From contig CALANW010000015.1 in assembly GCA_937926145.1 (NCBI GenBank), forward strand, positions 1 through 32,949: a stretch of DNA of 32,949 bases. Reading direction: 5' to 3'. Of this stretch, positions 32,903 to 32,949 are shown piece after piece. Every line of letters begins with the position of its first letter. The stretch's first letter is position 1. The translations under genes and the position numbers were made by a program. The DNA is from an uncultured Ruminococcus sp. Its GTDB lineage: Bacteria > Bacillota > Clostridia > Oscillospirales > Ruminococcaceae. A model generated the notes under the pieces. That model was given only the letters and a program-made list of their open reading frames with translations, did no database searches and was not told the DNA's origin.

Positions 32903-32949
32903 AGGTCACCTCTAAAAACCACCGGCTAAAGCCTTAGCACCTCATCTGC
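32903..32949. other. Unexplained sequence upstream of ddh at the window edge
   Basis: GGTCACCTCTAAAAACC begins abruptly after AT-rich promoter sequence and continues with an imperfect GGCTAAAGCC palindrome. It could be the end of a repeat or insertion element continuing outside the window; too little is visible to decide. Confidence 0.25.

Noticed and set aside
32869..32949. Lysine riboswitch upstream of ddh
   Set aside because: GAGGTGC-like bases occur on the - strand near the edge, but the visible leader is too short and lacks the other conserved L-box parts.

Overview
The window looks like chromosomal DNA of an anaerobic gut Firmicute of the Ruminococcus / Oscillospiraceae type. The basis is gene content: an IspH enzyme fused to ribosomal protein S1 (a known clostridial arrangement), meso-diaminopimelate dehydrogenase, a DUF6472-like Cys-rich protein, a CPCC-type zinc-ribbon protein, a SpoIIQ-like M23 peptidase, and AGGAGG-type ribosome binding sites. 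Species assignment is inference. I see no CRISPR array, rRNA, complete insertion sequence or prophage.

Layout. 1-3.1 kb: a small membrane protein, an NSS-family sodium symporter, then a leftward low-molecular-weight phosphatase / DUF6472 pair. 3.5-9.1 kb: one giant secreted protein of six degenerate repeats ending in a zinc metalloprotease-like domain (HELGHTFGNKD). 9.1-9.9 kb: an intergenic region holding two MITE-like palindromic repeats around a previously unlisted 29-codon hydrophobic peptide gene. A convergent small RNA gene faces it, in the layout of an Fst/TxpA-like type I toxin-antitoxin locus. 9.9-12.6 kb: plsC and ispH-rpsA, where the S1 half has its own predicted promoter and Shine-Dalgarno inside the ispH part. 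12.6-15.1 kb: a lipoprotein with a toxin-like C-terminal domain, three more MITE-like repeats, a CPCC + FMN-binding (NimA-like) fusion, and a CmpB-type membrane protein. 15.3-19.7 kb: a giant fibronectin-III surface protein. 19.8-23.1 kb: a CDF metal exporter, a YgjP-like metallopeptidase and a CPA2 cation/proton antiporter. 23.2-24.3 kb: an AT-rich two-gene module (DUF6036-like nucleotidyltransferase plus HTH-like partner) that looks acquired. 24.4-28.5 kb: tRNA-Leu(CAG), a D,D-carboxypeptidase, uracil-DNA glycosylase, the leftward M23 peptidase, an AlkD-like protein and a small unknown protein. 28.6-31.4 kb: two cytoplasmic SGNH hydrolases and a TraX-family membrane protein. 31.4-31.9 kb: a gene-poor, hairpin-rich segment. 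31.9-32.9 kb: ddh.

Functional threads are cell envelope (plsC, S11 carboxypeptidase, M23 peptidase, ddh for peptidoglycan precursor and lysine synthesis), ion homeostasis (NSS, CDF, CPA2), DNA repair (ung, AlkD) and cell-surface proteins. The most interesting signals are the type I toxin-antitoxin candidate with a MITE inserted in the predicted toxin leader, the hidden promoter and ribosome binding site for S1 inside ispH, and the DUF6036/HTH pair. The overlapping inverted repeats near 31.7 kb also stand out.
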